A DNA stretch of 7,273 nt from Bacteroidales bacterium UBA3663 (GTDB lineage: Bacteria > Bacteroidota > Bacteroidia > Bacteroidales > UBA3663), in NCBI GenBank assembly GCA_002373755.1, contig DFJU01000090.1, forward strand, positions 3,428-10,700. Direction: 5' to 3'. The position numbers were made by a program, and so were the translations under genes. Positions 6,030-7,273 of this stretch are shown one piece after another. A model generated the notes under the pieces. The model saw only the letters and a list, made by a program, of their open reading frames with translations, ran no database searches and had not been told where the DNA came from. Positions within the stretch are counted from its first letter, which is position 1; each line of letters starts with the position of its first letter.

Positions 6030-7273
6030 ATGAAGAATTACATCCTTATCGCAATGGTCGCATTGTTGCCGTTTGGCGCATCGGCCGACACATCCGACAC
6101 CGAAGCCACAGCTCCCGCATTTCCCGGAGCAGAAGGCTACGCACGCTACATCACCGGCGGACGAGGCGGCACCGTCGTACACGTCACCAACCTCAACGAC
6201 AGCGGCACCGGCTCATTCCGCGCGGCCGTGACGGGCGGCAACAACCGCATTGTCGTCTTCGACGTGAGCGGCTACATTGACCTCCAGAGTGACCTGAAGA
6301 TCAGCAAGAGCAACATCACAATCGCCGGACAGACCGCACCGGGCGACGGCATCACCATCCGCTACCGCACCGTGACCTACGCTGGCAACAACATCATCAC
6401 CCGTTTCATCCGATTCCGCCGCTCGCAGGTCAAGGACGTCAACGACGGTGCCGATGCCGCTTGGGGCCGACAGAAGCAGGACATCATCTTCGACCACTGC
6501 TCCTTCTCGTGGAGCATCGACGAGCTGGCCTCATTCTACGACAACCGCAACTTCACGATGCAGTGGTGTACGTTGGGTGAAGCATTGGCCAATCCCGGCC
6601 ACTCGAAGGGCGAACACAGCTACGGCGGCATCTGGGGCGGCAAGGAGGCATCGTTCCACCACAACTTCCTCTGCCACATGCAGAACCGCGTACCACGCTT
6701 CAACGGCGCACGCTACAACTGGCAGGGATACGACGCCACACGCTTCGTCAACACCATCGATGCCGAGCGCGTCGATTTCCGCAACTGCGTCATGTACAAC
6801 TGGGGCACGGGCGGATGCTACGGCGGCCCCGGCGGCGGCTACGTGAATATGGTGAACAACTACTACAAGGCGGGGCCCGGCACGACCAACAAGACGCGCG
6901 TCACGCAATGTTCCGTCTCCGATGCCGGCAATGGCGGCGACAACCCCTTCCCCGGCATCGCCTCGCGCTACTTCATCGAGGGCAACTACGTCACGGCGGC
7001 TGGTGCATCGGCCGAAAACTACGACTGGAAGGGCGTCGTCTATGACAGCGGACTGACCACTTCGGGCGGCGAGCGCTGGATTCCCGATGCCAACCACTTC
7101 TACGGCGACACGGTGGCCTACACCGCCATCAACGGCACCGACCACGTCCGCCTGCGTCTCGATGAACCGATCTATGCCGGCGAAGTGACCACCCACACGG
7201 CCGAAATGGCATTCGAAAAGGCTTTGCTCTACGCCGGAGCCTCGTTTGCGCGCGATGCCATCGACGCCCGCTA
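6030..7273 (+). CDS. Secreted pectate lyase-like protein (PL1-type), 5' part, open at right edge
   Basis: The frame from ATG 6030 stays open to the window end, giving 414 residues plus part of a codon. Residues 1-19 form a signal peptide ending ASA, with likely cleavage before D20, so the protein is exported. The mature part starts with FPGAEGYARYITGGRGG (31-47), then VTNLNDSGTGSFRAAV (52-67) and ITIAGQTAPGDGITI (96-110), a pattern well known in pectate lyase family proteins with a right-handed parallel beta-helix. The IIFDHCSFSWSIDE block (152-165) corresponds to the conserved WIDHCS region of PL1 enzymes. NRVPRFNGAR (219-228) contains the RxPxxx-Arg region where the catalytic arginine is expected. 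A glycine-rich turn (YGGPGGGYVN) is at 264-273. An in-frame TAA at 6006-6008 supports the start; there is no Shine-Dalgarno. Expected activity is eliminative cleavage of polygalacturonate with Ca2+, but the exact pectic substrate is unproven. The gene probably opens or belongs to a pectin-use locus continuing rightward. Confidence 0.9.
   Translation, partial: MKNYILIAMVALLPFGASADTSDTEATAPAFPGAEGYARYITGGRGGTVVHVTNLNDSGTGSFRAAVTGGNNRIVVFDVSGYIDLQSDLKISKSNITIAGQTAPGDGITIRYRTVTYAGNNIITRFIRFRRSQVKDVNDGADAAWGRQKQDIIFDHCSFSWSIDELASFYDNRNFTMQWCTLGEALANPGHSKGEHSYGGIWGGKEASFHHNFLCHMQNRVPRFNGARYNWQGYDATRFVNTIDAERVDFRNCVMYNWGTGGCYGGPGGGYVNMVNNYYKAGPGTTNKTRVTQCSVSDAGNGGDNPFPGIASRYFIEGNYVTAAGASAENYDWKGVVYDSGLTTSGGERWIPDANHFYGDTVAYTAINGTDHVRLRLDEPIYAGEVTTHTAEMAFEKALLYAGASFARDAIDAR

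Noticed and set aside
6448..6846. Plus-strand frame of 132 codons rich in Ser, Thr, Ala and Arg
   Set aside because: It is a frame-shifted reading of the pectate lyase gene; the lyase motifs run continuously through the other frame.
6531..7196. Minus-strand open frame of 221 codons
   Set aside because: It is antisense to the pectate lyase frame, with low-complexity Val/Ala/Gly content typical of a shadow frame.

Overview
The window looks like a chromosomal segment from a member of the Bacteroidales (Bacteroidota) with a fairly GC-rich genome, by eye in the mid-50s percent. Three things point that way. The purine gene at the left edge has the long amidophosphoribosyltransferase C-terminus I associate with Bacteroides relatives. 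The starts at 1029, 2956, 4249 and 6030 lack clear Shine-Dalgarno sequences and sit mostly behind A-rich leaders. A secreted pectate lyase-like protein closes the window. I cannot fix the genus from sequence alone.

Layout, all genes rightward. Positions 1-861 hold the 3' end of an amidophosphoribosyltransferase (purF-type) gene, open to the left. Positions 862-1028 are a gap holding four tandem copies of a 10-bp unit (NGGAGTTARC), two inverted copies about 70 bp further on, and a weak candidate promoter between them. Positions 1029-2954 encode a five-TM membrane protein with an extracytoplasmic alkaline-phosphatase-fold domain of the LtaS/OpgB type. Positions 2956-4218 encode a membrane-anchored or exported metallophosphatase with a purple-acid-phosphatase-like N-terminal domain. 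Positions 4249-5967 encode a Na+/phosphate cotransporter family protein with a PhoU-like C-terminal domain. Positions 5964-6029 hold a possible 8-codon mini-ORF and a strong 12-bp hairpin whose T-tract lies on the leftward side. Positions 6030-7273 hold the 5' part of a secreted pectate lyase-like gene that runs off the right edge.

The three middle genes are spaced 1 nt and 30 nt apart and probably form one transcription unit. All three deal with phosphorus: one enzyme that handles a phosphate-ester head group outside the membrane, one phosphoesterase, and one transporter that would move inorganic phosphate across the inner membrane. Joint function is an inference from spacing and family membership. 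The lyase is a separate carbohydrate-degradation module, probably the first visible gene of a locus continuing to the right.

I found no RNA genes, CRISPR arrays, transposase genes or phage genes. I see no clear new system. The least explained parts are the repeat element at 881-1011 and the hairpin/mini-ORF junction at 5951-6003. No stretch over 300 bases lacks a gene.
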